Assembly (NCBI GenBank): GCA_008694505.1
Contig: VZDJ01000090.1
Location: 11,171,646 to 11,235,645 of the forward strand
Direction of reading: 5' to 3'
Source of the DNA: Cyanoderma ruficeps
Taxonomy: Eukaryota > Chordata > Aves > Passeriformes > Timaliidae
Length of the DNA stretch: 64,000 nt
Shown here: in pieces, positions 48,401 to 61,046 of the stretch
Layout of the letters: each line of letters begins with the position of its first letter
How positions within the stretch are numbered: position 1 is the first letter of the stretch
Notes under the pieces: generated by a model
The model's input: only the letters and a program-made list of their open reading frames with translations
Told to the model about the DNA's origin: nothing
Database searches by the model: none
Made by a program: the position numbers and the translations under genes

Positions 48401-51329
48401 CCAAGCCAGAGGGAAGAGACTGGGAGGGACTTGGATCCATGCCACAGCACAGGAATTCTGCCTTAACAGCTAACAACAGACATGGAAGACTGCAGCTAAA
48501 GTTAGGATACTGGAGCTGCACAAAGGTGCTCCCACTATACTCAGAGCACCAAGACAAGCAATGTGGAGAACTTTCTGAGTTCCTTTGATTCTGGATCCTG
48601 GCTGTCCTGTTTTCCCAGAAGCCTGGGCTAGTGCTTACACGGGAGGTTCCACAATATAAATTCCATCATGTCTTCCATTTCAGTGCTTCTACACATTGAT
48701 GTTCCCAAAGATGGTCAGCTATCTACTCCCATTAGGAATCAGTCTTCATTAATTTTCCTTATAGATTTCTTACCACCCTCTGAGTCTTGTTATAGAAGTT
48801 GTTATCCGTATGCAAGAATGTTTATACTGAAGGATTTTGTTTTAGTTTTGTTAATGGCATAAAATCTAAGACAACTTTTTTTCCCCTGTACAGCTTTTAG
48901 GGCTGTTAGCAGCTTTCAAGTGCTCCAGGTATGTCATTTTCAAGAGTTAAAATTGGGCAATTTAACCTACAAAAATTCCTCTTTTGTATCCTGAAGTTTA
49001 AAATGTTTGCCCTCTCCTCAATCTTGCTCTTTAGTACATGGTCAATTTGTTTCACTTTTGTGTTACTCACATGCACAAAGCTCTATTCTTAACCTTTCCC
49101 AGAATTTGCCTACACAAACAGTCGCATTTAAATTTCATAGCTCCATGGTATGGGAGGGCAGTGAATGTTAAACTTCCAGTTTAACCTCTTTTACAGCATT
49201 ATGTCATATTTTTCATGACATTTTGTCGGGCATTAAAGCATACAATTTTCTCCTTTCACTGCAGCAGCAGCAGTCATTTTTTTGCTCTTATTAAGTAACA
49301 GAAAAGCCAAACCATATGGTACTTCTATTACTTTTAGAGATGCAAGAATACAGGAAAAAGCAACTGATTTTTCACGCCCGTCAGGGAAGGGAAATAGTAA
49401 TTTTTTCTGATATTTCTTTTGTGGTGAAAATGTGGCATATTGGAATATTGTCTCAAAGTATACTGGAAATATTGAGTTTCAAAAGTCTTCAAGTCAAAAA
49501 AAACCTCCATAATGAACATGGTAAATTCAAGTTTCAGTCAGTTCAGGTGTTACCAAATTAAAATTTGAATACTACTCATTCATCACAGCACAGTCCCAGA
49601 ATTTTCAACAAAATTTAAATATTTGCTGATACTTTTAGTTAATCTTTAATAGAGTGCTGTGCAAACTAGACCATAATATGCCTAATACATCTTGATCATT
49701 TCATAGACTTCATCTTTGAAAATAATATTTTTTTGTTATGTGCACACCCCATTCTGCTGATACTTCATACAATAATGACATGTCTTTGTCTAATAGCCAA
49801 AAGTATCAATACCTCCTCCTTCTCCCCCCAACATTGTATCTCCGTGTCTTTAAAGATCCAAATCACTCAGAACCAGCAAACCATACATTAAGTGTCCTGT
49901 TATTGCTCTATCTTTGGTAGCCACATAATGACACACTGTATTTGTCACTGGGACAATGCAAGCTCAGGGTATTTATTTCAAAAATCTGCTTTTTGCATGT
50001 GAAATATAGCTGATTAGCTGTAGTATTTAGGGGGTTTTAAGTCGTTACTGCACCAAGTTTTCCCCAAGATCTTCCTCCTTGTTCCAGCAAAATTCTTTCA
50101 GTGCTTCAGGCCTTGTGGAAACCTTCTGGAGTTCAGGCAATGGCTCTATTGTGATCCTTCTAAGTCACTATGGTAGGCCCACCAAAGCTTTCTCAGTTAC
50201 AGGCCTGCCACTTACCATGTTTACACAATAAATTAGAATACTTGCATGAGCTTTCTGCAACATTTCAGGTCAGAGTAACTCAGAGAGTATTTCCACATTT
50301 TAGTTTTGCTATAGGCTAGTCAGGTTCAATGGTTGTAATGACCCAGTCATTTTGTTGCCTTTTTCTGCTCCTAAGCTGGGAATTCAGAAATAATCTTCCA
50401 TGCCCTGACACCATCCCTATTCCATAAACTGCTTTGCTTCTCTGTAGAGATTTTTCACATCTTGAAAGAGATTGAGTGTCACACAGTATTTGAAGGCAGT
50501 ATACGCAGAAATTTCTGGCCCTTTGCTCATGCCCCAGGGTTGCTTCCTAGACATCTAGGATGTTAGGTCCAAACTTTTCTAATGCATGTTTTTCAAGCTA
50601 ACAGTGCAAAGCGAATGCAGAGCTTCCTCCTTGGCTCCAAGGGTGGAACCAAACCCTTACAGGAAACAGACATCACATATTGTGTGAATGCAATGCCTTC
50701 ACAGAGTCACCAGCAAGATGCCATGCCCCAAAACTGGGGACAGCCCCATCCGAATATGGGATTAAAAATCCAAGAAGAATATGTCACACGATGCTGAGAA
50801 GTAGAAAACATCGAGGGAAAGAGCACAATAAAAGGCAGGTTTTAGATAACTATCCTGATAACCTTAGTGTGCAAACTAGGTTTTGACACATGTTGGAAGG
50901 CAAGATATCCTCAAAAGGAAGAGCATGTAATGATCTCTCTTTCAATACAAAAGTAATACTTACACTGGAAAAAAACAAACAAAAACACCCACATGACCAA
51001 ATTTTATGTTTGGGCTTCCCAGAGAATAAAACTTGTAACAAATGTTTCTAAGCTCATTTATGAAAGATGAACTAATGGACTTACCAACTTTAGCTTTTCT
51101 CACAGAGGTAATATTTTGTTTTCAGTTGGATTTTTTCCTTTGTCAAAGTGTGCTGGTATGGCAGTTATCAAAATTAAAAGATTTAGTCATCTCTTGAAGC
51201 CACCCATTCTGGTTTTCACTGGCTCAGGTACTCGCCCACGCAATGCATTCCTTGTTTTTAACTGGCTTTACTACCCGCAGATGATAGTGCACTATTTCTG
51301 AGTTTTCAGCTCTCAAGGACAAGCTGGTG
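42405..51329. other. Long AT-rich tract, no gene seen
   Basis: No gene was recognised. TATA-like sequences occur at 42739-42745 (TATAAAG) and 47465-47472 (TATATAAA), without other core promoter signals or a following gene. A direct duplication around TTTGGGGGTTACTG lies at 46003-46061. A CAG run lies at 49262-49273. Open frames are at most 123 codons and unrelated to known families. Confidence 0.5.
46003..46061. repeat. Imperfect 37-bp-offset direct repeat
   Basis: TTTGGGGGTTACTGTTTCTTT (46003-46023) recurs with small indels at 46040-46061. It is a local duplication with no sign of a mobile element. Confidence 0.7.
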
Positions 51330-51377
51330 TTTGAGGGCTGGTGACTCCTTTTAATGCTGTTAGTGCCAGCCCTCAAA
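51330..51377. repeat. Inverted repeat, 12-bp perfect stem, 24-nt loop
   Basis: TTTGAGGGCTGG (51330-51341) and CCAGCCCTCAAA (51366-51377) pair exactly. Three further pairs (ACT/AGT) can form after a bulge. The stem is more GC-rich than the surrounding DNA. Confidence 0.85.
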
Positions 51378-53311
51378 AGGCCTGTGAGCAAAGGAGAGCC
51401 AAGCTGCTCCCTAACAAACGGTCCTTTAACTTGTAGAAAAAGTGATTTTTCATCACATGCAGGAAGAGAGTTGTAACTTGTCAAAATTTAGCAGGGTTTG
51501 CATTTTAATCTGCTTGCATGAAAATAATTTGAATGTCTTTTTTATGTTAAGATGCAGCGCTACATACGGTTTTCTGCACTTGTTTAATTGAGTGGATTTG
51601 AACAGATCTTAGGCAGCCACTATCCCTGTCCCCTTTGTGCCTCAGGGCTTTATTAATTGTGAACAATAGGTCACTGTCTCTGAGAATGAAGAGAGGCTAA
51701 TGCTTCCTAAGTACATTATTGCCTATTCATTTGCTCTTAAAATCGTTTGGCTGAATTTCATCTGTTCTTCCATCTGTGAAATCATCATTTAGCTGAATGG
51801 TGATTATGCAGAGTTGCTTTTCAGTTCTTCATTACTGTTTAATAGCTGTGCTGTCTTTAAAAGATTGTTTTATTTTTACTATAGCTCAAATGCTTCAAAC
51901 AACTGTGCCTTCATATATGATGAACACTCTCCTTTTCCCATCACTGAGTTCACTGGTGGGAACACTAGGGTAGCTCAAATACTAGGAAGCACTGGGGATT
52001 TTTTTTTTGTCCCCTCTATTCAAAGTGGAAGTTCAAGGTTGTTTCTCTACACTGAAGCCACCACTATGGACATTGAGCTATAAGTGAATGAGCAGGGTTG
52101 TAAGTAACAACAATTTTATATAAGTTTAATGTAATTTACCCATCAATCTATTTCTACTTTAATCACAGTGACCTTCTCTGGTCCTAGAAAGCCTTAGATT
52201 AGAAGAAATTAGCTCCTATCTAATATTACATTTTAACGCTTGCAGGGAGTACTAAGACCTCGCTGTGAAGTTTATTTTTTCACTGCCTGTTTTAAAACCT
52301 CATCTGTACAGAATATTTTGCATTCATATCTGCAATGTAACATCATATTACCATGCTTTTGTCATCTATTGAAGCTAGTTTAAATTTGTTCTATCTTCTT
52401 TTCCTGAAGTTAGTGAAGAATTACATTCTCCTATTACTACAAGAATCTAACTAATCTAATCTACTGACTAATCTATCTTACATGTGATTTCCTAGGAAAA
52501 GGTAAAAAGCAAGTGAAGGCTGTATTTTCCTGCTTGTCCTAGAGCAGGCAGTTTCAGGTTATTAAGCTTTTAGCCACGAGCAGCCCATGACAGGTACATT
52601 GCACTCCAAAGACACAGCTCAACCTGAGCCAACAGTCCCTCCCCCCATATCTGACTATCACTTGTCTCATGGCTCAGTTCCATCAGCAGCTTCACGGTAC
52701 CTTTTCTGCACAGACAAACACAAATACTGTCTTCTAAAGCTCTTTTGCCACTGGCAAGCAGATCTCTATTTTCTAGATGTATGGTATTAATAATTAACAA
52801 AAAGTCAGAAAGCTTCCACTGCAAGTTGTATAGATTCTACATTCTACCTTGTCACAACTTACTCTCATATTTGAGAAGCATGATAAGCCAAGTGCTCTCA
52901 ATGCCTTTCAAACAAATGAGCCACAGTCCTCAAACCAACAACAAAAGTCTCCATTTGGGGAGGAAGAAAGAGTGACTTTGTTCCCTGCCACAGGCTTTCC
53001 TACCCAAATGGAATTTAGGTCTACACAGCAAAATCAAAGAGGATGTGATTGCAGGAAAATAAAGCACATCTTATCCAGCACCAGTAGATGTCTCATGTCA
53101 GGCTTAAAACTCACTGAGGACCCTGGGAACTTGCCCTGTGAGCGGGCTCTGGTACCTGCATTTCACAGTGAAATTACATAGAGCAGGCAAAGAAAATTAT
53201 CAATAATCACAGTCCCTCTTTCTGCTCTTTAGGGGGATCATTTGGGGTTCTTCAAGGGGGTATAAATACAGGCATTAACTTAACTGGGGTTTTGCTCAGT
53301 GAGTATAATCG
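51378..53311. other. AT-rich sequence, no gene seen
   Basis: Nothing was recognised. A short CTAAT-type cluster at about 52445-52480 is low-complexity. Open frames reach 110 codons without family resemblance. Confidence 0.55.
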
Positions 53312-53335
53312 TAGAATATATGTATATATATTCTA
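53312..53335. repeat. 10-bp AT-rich inverted repeat
   Basis: TAGAATATAT (53312-53321) and ATATATTCTA (53326-53335) pair exactly around GTAT. On its own this could be chance in AT-rich DNA. It lies only 15 bases from the next hairpin. Confidence 0.8.
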
Positions 53336-53349
53336 AACTTCATAATTTT

Positions 53350-53392
53350 ATTATTCTCTACCAAGATTATTAAACTCTTGGTAGAGAATAAT
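53350..53392. repeat. Perfect 17-bp inverted repeat, 9-nt loop
   Basis: ATTATTCTCTACCAAGA (53350-53366) is the exact reverse complement of TCTTGGTAGAGAATAAT (53376-53392). The loop is TTATTAAAC. The perfect stem and close spacing make chance unlikely even in AT-rich sequence. Confidence 0.92.
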
Positions 53393-55046
53393 GAGATATA
53401 CTTCAGGTCACTGGTAAACTATCTCAAAATAATTTTGTTATGTTAATGTAGATATTCATAAACCAACTTTGAGTTAAGTTATATTTTGAAATTTATCTTG
53501 AGTTTCAGACAGTCATATCAATGGTCAACTACTTTCAAAACTATATGCATATATCTCATATGACAAACTAGAAAAGGGAAATACTTTTCTTCATTTTTCA
53601 CAGTCCACTGTGGGCCTGTGCAAATTTTTTTCCTCTCTAAATGGAAACATCCATATTGGTGGGACTGATCCCTGAGTACTGATATGCAAGACAATTAATT
53701 TTAGGGAGATTATTATGGCATACGACAAGCGTACTAATGAAAGTTCATTTGTATTGCTTGCTGATCACACCCCTAGGATCCATGGACATAAATGCAATAT
53801 GCCCTGTACTTATAGCAGTATGAGCTTATATTTTCATATGCACAGACATTCTGAGGCTGACCCCCATTTGGCTCTGACCAAATCAGGTGTCTGAGCAATC
53901 TGTCTTGACAGCAAGAGGCTAAACAGGTTAAGTATACATTTTATCTTTATTGGCTGCTAGGAAAATTAACATCAGGTTTTATTTTATGGGATCAAAATTT
54001 CTGCCCATAAAGAGGGGAAGGAAAAACTGAAAATGCTAAAGATACATATCTATTAATCAGTCAGGGTAATAGTCAGGAAACACCGGTGAGATCACAGGAG
54101 TCCTCTTCTTATTTCCAGTGGTAAATGGGTGTAATCAGAGTGTAGTCCTAACTGGTTTACTCTATAACACATCCTTTCATTCCCCTACCTCCAATAAATG
54201 TAATGATAAGGCTTCTCTTGATGATAGAACTTTGTTTGTCTTTACATACATAAAGTTATACTTTGAAGTTGAAGTTTCCTTAAAGCAACAGACAAAGGCC
54301 ACTATCTTTTATTATGGCTTGTTCTTTTCCTTTAAAAGTGCCACTATGAACAATTCTATGGGCTCAGTATTGGTTTTCATTCATTTTGGTTTCATCTTCA
54401 TAACTCTTTAAAACATTCAGACATTTCTGCTAACCACACTTTATTTAAACCTAGCTATCAACATTATGTATACTCCAGATGAACAATGTGAACTGAAATG
54501 ACCGTTAAAAACATCCATGTCAATGTAATTATTTTTGCATCAAATATAACTGATAGATATGCTCACTGCATGTCTGCAGTTTTGTGAAAAGAATCTAAGT
54601 ATCGATAGTCCAGCTCCCACCCCTGACAAACAAGCTTCTCACCCTGCTTCAAAAGAAGAAATGGGGACTTTAGGGAGCCTAAGAGGAAGGAATGTTTCTT
54701 AATAGTGAAATTGCTTTTGTAGTGGGCTACAGGATTGTTATGAAATGTATCAATTGTTCTGTTTGTCAGAGTACAACTCAGCAGAAATGCAGTGGTTGGT
54801 AAGCTAATTGTTTAGCAAGCTCTTTCTTCCAGCCACCAACAATCAGCCTCTCTTCATGCATTCAAACAAGTTTATCAGGGCCCCTTGTCCTTTTTAAATA
54901 GACATAAATGGTCGTTTTATCCTTGGGACATCTTGCTTGAGAATAAAGCATCTGGAAAGCATCTGGTTACCCTTGTTCCAGAGAGAGTTTGGCAGGCTGT
55001 AGCTAAGTCCTCTCTGAAGGTGTTTTTCTTGGTTTTTTTTAATCAG

Positions 55047-55150
55047 TTGTTGTCAGTTTACCTGCAATGCTGCTGTCTGTTATCCATGTTGAAGGAACCA
55101 ACAGGATGCATCCATTAACACAGATATCCATGGCTTCAACAGTCTTCCAG
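55047..55150 (+). other. Best exon candidate in the window (104 nt)
   Basis: A very strong acceptor (TTGGTTTTTTTTAATCAG, ending 55046) and a consensus donor CCAG|GTGAGC (from 55151) bracket 104 bases. One frame, beginning at the third base, is open for 34 codons to the donor, starting VVSLPAMLLSVIHVEG. An in-frame stop lies just upstream of the acceptor, so the open stretch coincides with the putative exon. The other two frames contain stops. I recognise no protein, and no adjoining exons were found. A lncRNA exon or a decoy remains possible. Confidence 0.2.
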
Positions 55151-58100
55151 GTGAGCAATGCAAATTGGCATATCCTGCCTGACTGCTGTACCTCTTGATT
55201 TTGCCTCTTTTGGGGCTTACTCGTTATCAGGTCTCGTATCACACATTAGCAAGAGCTCGAAACTGTACATTTCTCAGGCTTCAGACAAAAGCACTATTTA
55301 AGAAGAGAACTATATTATTCCACAGTCACCAAGACAACCAATGACTGAAAAATACCTGAGTTTGTAAAAGTCATGTCTGTAATATGTGGAGCACTGTGGA
55401 ACAGATTAGAGAATTTTAAAGAACTGGTGTTAGAAAGAAACATAGAAGGGGATCCATGACTAAGAACTTTTTTTCTCTAGGATTTTTTAACCTGGTCATT
55501 TGAAGTCTGCTCATTGCCCACACTCCTCACCAATAACCAAGTAACATCATCTCTTGTGGAATATTTCTATGTTATCATAAATGTCTAGTACATTTTACTT
55601 ATAGGAAGCACTTGAAACTTCAGGAAGTATCAAGCAAAAATCTGTAATTAAAATCTTTAGTTAAAAGTCAGCCATTACTTCAAGTGAGATAGTCAACTTT
55701 CTAATAGAAGTAGCATTTTATCAAGAACACTGTTGCAATATTTATTTCCAGTCATTCATGAAAAGTCTTGAAGTTTGAGGTATTATATCAGCACTTTTAA
55801 AACAACCATCAATTAAATGGCAAGAAATAATTCCCTGTCAAAGACAAAGAAACCCCATACACTCAAAATATTAAGGCTTTAAGGAACTGAAAGGACTGGA
55901 GCAATGTTCTTTCTGTTATTGCAGCTGAGTTCCAAGGAGCACCAGATAGGTTTACACATGAGACTCACATTAGGCATCTAACCCCTCACCCCAAAAGAAT
56001 TATTGCAGGGGTTTATATTTTATTAGCATTTGCTCATACACAGCAATAAAAATTAACAGATAACTATTTCTTCTTTTTCTATTAGAAATATTTCACTCCA
56101 TTCTTTGTATTACAGTGTTGATATGAGAATCTTTGTCTTGCACATCACCCCAGAAAAAAAGAAAATGAAAGAAAAACATTTGGCAGGAGAGGAAAAGAAA
56201 CTGCCATCTTTTCAAGGCCAGTCACCCTGAAAACCCTCCCAGAAATGAAGTAATCCCATCACAAATCTGCGCTTTGGAGCTTTAATTTTAACACCGAGGC
56301 TTTGAAAATTTTAGCAATGGGAAATGAAGAAATTGATTATTTTTAAGGAAAAGAACAAGAAGTCATCAGTGTTTTTCCCCCTGCTATATCTAAACATGAT
56401 TTTTGTAGCTGTTCTCACTGAAAAAGAGTTGTTCTTTTCGTGTCTGATTGTCAGACACAGTTCTGCAGAGGGCATGATGGGATAAACTTTTTAACTCTAA
56501 CGTCAGCTGACTTCTAATGAGAATTAGGCAATATTTTCAGAATGAAGTATGCACATATGTTTTTCCTTTCTGACTCCAGAGGAAGAAAACTTTTTTCTTT
56601 TCTTTTAAATAAACTTTTATGTTTGAGCAAGCAGCTATCTCACTAGAAGCTTTGCTGTTCTTATATTAAAATTTACAGTGCACAAGAAAATATTTTAAGC
56701 ATATTAGAAAGAAATTAATTATCATGTCCTTGTGACAGTCTGAATATACACACACATGCGCCCAAACACAGGCTTAAGTTGGGACTAAAATCAGCACATG
56801 TTTCTGATTCTGGTAACAATTCTGTCTTTTTGAAGGATGTATTTCCCAAACTGGAGCATACCTTCAAAACAAACTCAGACTGAGAGCATAGATTCTCAAA
56901 ATTTTGAAATGTTTACATCTGGGAACCCAGACTACGGAGCCAACTAATTCACCTCCAGTTTCTATTACATGACTGTTCAACTACTATCAGAAAACTGGGT
57001 TGCATTCCTGATTAATGCAGCAATTTGAAATAATTTTGCAAATATAGCACCACTGAATTCTCTCACAGTCATCTATGTTTTAGCTGATCTGGTTTTCTAG
57101 GAAAAACAGTGATTTCATGCTGCCTCCATCAGCTACCTCAGATGTGTCACTCATTTGTGTTAGCTATCCACCACAGCTTCAGGGGTGTCAGTGGTATGAC
57201 AAAGTACCTCACTATGCTGTTTAACCTAAATTTTTTCTTTGCTTATAAATGCTGACTTACATATTAACTGAAATAAATTATAAAGGCATTTTTAATAAAG
57301 AAAATAAAAATTTATTTAAAAATTTTATAAGCCAGTATTTTTGTGATGTAATTTGGTTTGGTTTGGTTTCTTTTTTCATTTAAATGCCCCAAAGTGATTC
57401 CTAGGAGAAAACAGAACGTCTTTATCCACAGTTGTATCCACAGCATCTGTATATATACATATTTTTAAGTGGGAAAAATGTGTAACAAACCAACACTGGA
57501 TTCTGTTTTGCACATAGTAAGCCAGTAGCACTATACCAGTGATTTTCAAGTGTGAAAGAAAGGGTCATACTCAGTTACCTCTCAAAAGCCAGTATATCAA
57601 ATATTTATCCATAAGTAAATATTTTACCCTTTGAAGGTTCTGTCCCTGGAATTTTGATGGAGTTAAACATGTGCAACTGAAGGAGAATGTCATCTGAGCA
57701 CAAGTATAATAGGCAGCACGTCCTTTCCTGGGAGAGAAATACTCTCAACCAGTGTGCACTACATTCACTGACAGGACTGAAGAAGAAAATGAAGAAATTG
57801 AAAGAAGAGTATTTCATCACAAAATATTTCAGAATGGGAGAATACCTCATTCAAACAAAAACTAGAACACACTTAGAGAATGGAAGGTTAAATCCATTCT
57901 TTTAAAGCAACTTTTCTGGCTCACTTTGTAATAATGGGAGCATAGCAGAGTTGTATTTTGCTTGTAGGAAGGACCTTACTCAGACCTCATGCAAAGCACA
58001 TGTAAGTTTGTTTTCCCACGCAGCAAGATGTGGAAAGTCCATATTTCACTACTGAACCGTCATATTGTCTTAATGTCCTAAATTAACAATCTGAAAAACA

Positions 58101-58933
58101 AATGTTATACAAATGTCCTTCCCAAAGTAGCACAAGACTCACACACACCAAGACAAATGCACAAGACTTACAAAGACCATGTAAATAACTCAAATCAGAA
58201 AAAAAGTTTTAATGTAATTTATGCTGTCAGCATAATGTTCAGGTCCATTTTAAAAAGATTTTGACATAGTAAATGGGTCTGTCAGAATGCATTGACAAGT
58301 GAAAATCTCACATAATTGAATATCTTCATTTGGACTTGAGCTGCTTCCTCTTATCAGGACTGATTTATCAGTTCACATCAGAGAAGTCTCCAGGATCCTG
58401 GAATAATGTGTTGTCTTATATTATCCGCGTAAGCACATATGGTATCTCACAAAACACGAGATGAGAAAAGTATTTTGCTAGTGTACATCACCAGTAATCC
58501 ATCTGTTTCCAGCATGGCTGCAGCAGAGAGACTACTACTCAAAGCCCCCAGCTCTTCTAAGCAGATTTCATTTGAGATGTTGTTTAGTGTAAACCATAAC
58601 CAAGCAACTGGTAAATCAGGAAAATGACTAATATAGTGGTCAGCACCATCATCTGCCACTCAGTGATGAAGTGTATGACAGAGCATGATACTTTTCACTG
58701 AAAGGGATAAAATAAGAACTGTTTGTGGGATTACTCACAAGGTCTAGGAAGACAGTTTTGTTCTGGGAGAACATGGAAAGAAAATGTTAATGGCTGGCAG
58801 AACCTCCATTATTCTTTGCTTTCTCCATCAGGTCTCCTTAGAGCCAGGGTGAATCTTCGTGATCTGTCAGACTTTTTCCATCTTCCCACTTTTGACTATT
58901 TAGAGTCATTTTTTTTTTACTGATGACTATTAG

Positions 58934-58975
58934 AATTTTGGAAAACTTAGCATCCCCAGCCTGAGATCCCTTCAG
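58934..58975 (+). other. Candidate 42-nt splice-flanked segment
   Basis: The acceptor ends TACTGATGACTATTAG at 58933 after a T-rich run, and a donor CAG|GTAGGC starts at 58976. The 42 bases read openly as NFGKLSIPSLRSLQ. The donor is below consensus and the match is probably fortuitous. Confidence 0.08.
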
Positions 58976-60964
58976 GTAGGCACAAGTTGAAACTTCAAAC
59001 CCGTGATTAAAACTCATATGGCTATAGATTGACTTGCCAGCACAGTACAGTTATACCTGCGCGGATTTTAACTTCATTTGTTAACACAGTGAAAAAGTTG
59101 TGTATGCAGTCTTGTTTGTATGCAGTCCTGTAATTCATCTTCAGTAGAACTACAGCTTCATTTTTGCACATGAACGAGTGCCAGGCGTTGGCATTTTAAC
59201 ATAATCATTTCTATCTAGCTGATTCTAGAAGAGCTGGTAAATGTGTACACATTTTACACATAAGCAAAGAAACACTGTTGAGAGCTTATGAACACAGTGA
59301 TGAATTTGTAATCTAAAGCCAAGCCATGGTGTGCTAGTGTAACAAGAGTTCATAATTCTTTATGCAGGCTAAGGAACATCAATAGGCTGCTTCATAAAAT
59401 AATGAATGTTTGTAGTAATGATTTCATGGGTTGACTGCAATTTAATAGCCTTTAGTTCAATATAAGTTCATGAAGGATATCATAGGTAAACAGGTTCTTA
59501 TGAAATACATCCAGTCAGAATTACCATTAAGCCCTTGTTGGTGTATTTGATGCAGTCTTTACATGCTGTCATTGTTTATGTGATGATTCTGTTTCATAAA
59601 ATTTTATGTGCCAATTAAAAGGTGGACATTTGCAATGGCTTGACTGAATATTCTTATTGATCAGCTAGGAGCTGGTGTGACTCTGTGTTGCATCAGTTTC
59701 ATGCTTATCCAATACAAACTACTTCTGAGTGGCGTTTGATTTACGCAGCACGAATCCATAGACACTGCATCCTTTCCCCTCATCTGCCTGAATTTGTGGT
59801 GTCAGAGGGTGTCACATTCACCACCCAAGGGATTAATTTTCTCATTATTCAACAGGGACAAAGCAAGCAGCAGACCTGCCAATGTGCTCAGCCTTGACCT
59901 GCCTCTAGGGCAGAGTGGGTAATGCATTCCCTCTGCTCTTGCCTCTTTAATAAGAGAACTAAGAGCAAAAATCAGTGCTATTAGCACTCCTCTGCGAAGA
60001 AATGGACCTCAGATCTTTTACTTGTGATTTGAACTAGTGACCTGAAGATAAAGAGTTTGCATATTTTTCATTGAACCTTTGCAATATCTGGATTACACAT
60101 TTAAAATACATACTTGCTTTATATTCAGCATGTCCATGACACAGCTAATTCACTGAAACAGTCATGTATTTTTTATGACTAGCAAAGCTGGAGAGGGCAG
60201 TTCTCACTGCCCATTGCCACTCCCTCCCTACATACCACTCTTTCTGTTGTGAATCAACAACTGTTTGTGCAGTGAATCAGATTTTAAAATGGAACACCAC
60301 AAAAAAGTTATGCAAGAGAACAAAGTGAGAGCTACGTAAGCCAGTGCTGATGCCAAAACAAAAATATGTGCTACCAAGTTCTTTGTTCATCCTTTACTAG
60401 TTCCAATAAAGCTGGCCCTAATTATTTGTAAATTACAATTGATAGTACAGAAAGTGTTTTTACATTCCAAAGCTTGCATAACAAATCTATATAATGAAAT
60501 AGCAAATCATTCCACTACTGCTGTAAACTTATCCTCTGTATACAAACAGCAAAGAAACCCAAACAATAAACTATTAAATTGGTAGCAAAGAGGATGCAGC
60601 AACATATGACAATGACAGCAAGAGGCTGACCGGAGTTATGACTCAACCCTGTGCAAGTAATTTCCAAGTGCTTCAGTTTTTCCTTTAAAATGTAAGTAAA
60701 GAAAAAATCACCTTTCACTGTTAAAAAGCTCTGAGCTCTGGAAGGCATGAAAAGAGTTATATAAGTGCAAATTGCTGTGCTTACTCATTTATATTAAAAA
60801 AAATCAGTTTTTCATTAAATGTTTTTCTTTGCTCAGAAGTCTGTATCTTGATCTAACAAATCTTACTCAGTCCACTCAAATGACCAGAATCTGTGATTCA
60901 TTCACTCTGTGCAGCAATACTAAAGCTTTGCAGCAGCTTTGTCTGTGCCCCTATGGTGAGATGG

Positions 60965-61046
60965 GCTATGATGTCAAAATCTGGCAACCATGGGCAGAAT
61001 GTAAGCTTGGATGGGAGACCTTCAGGAATCCACATTATGCACTTTA
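60965..61046 (+). pseudogene. Probable 5S rRNA-derived relic
   Basis: CTTGGATGGGAGACC at 61006-61020 is identical to the conserved 3' part of vertebrate 5S rRNA, which includes part of the internal promoter. It is followed by TTCAGGAATCC, where 5S has GCCTGGGAATACC. The preceding bases GATGTCAAAATCT align loosely with 5S GATCTCGGAAGCT. It is either a decayed 5S pseudogene or the head of a 5S-derived SINE such as those of the AmnSINE/SINE3 type. It is too diverged to be a working gene. The comparison is from memory and the 5' limit is uncertain. Confidence 0.45.

Larger units (their letters stand above)
53393..60964. other. Long AT-rich tract, no gene seen
   Basis: No gene or known repeat was found. 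Small items are (TTTGG)n at 57353-57369, a 16-bp tandem duplication beginning GTATGCAGTC at 59102-59133, and the exon-like segments at 55047-55150 and 58934-58975. Open frames are at most 97 codons. Confidence 0.5.
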
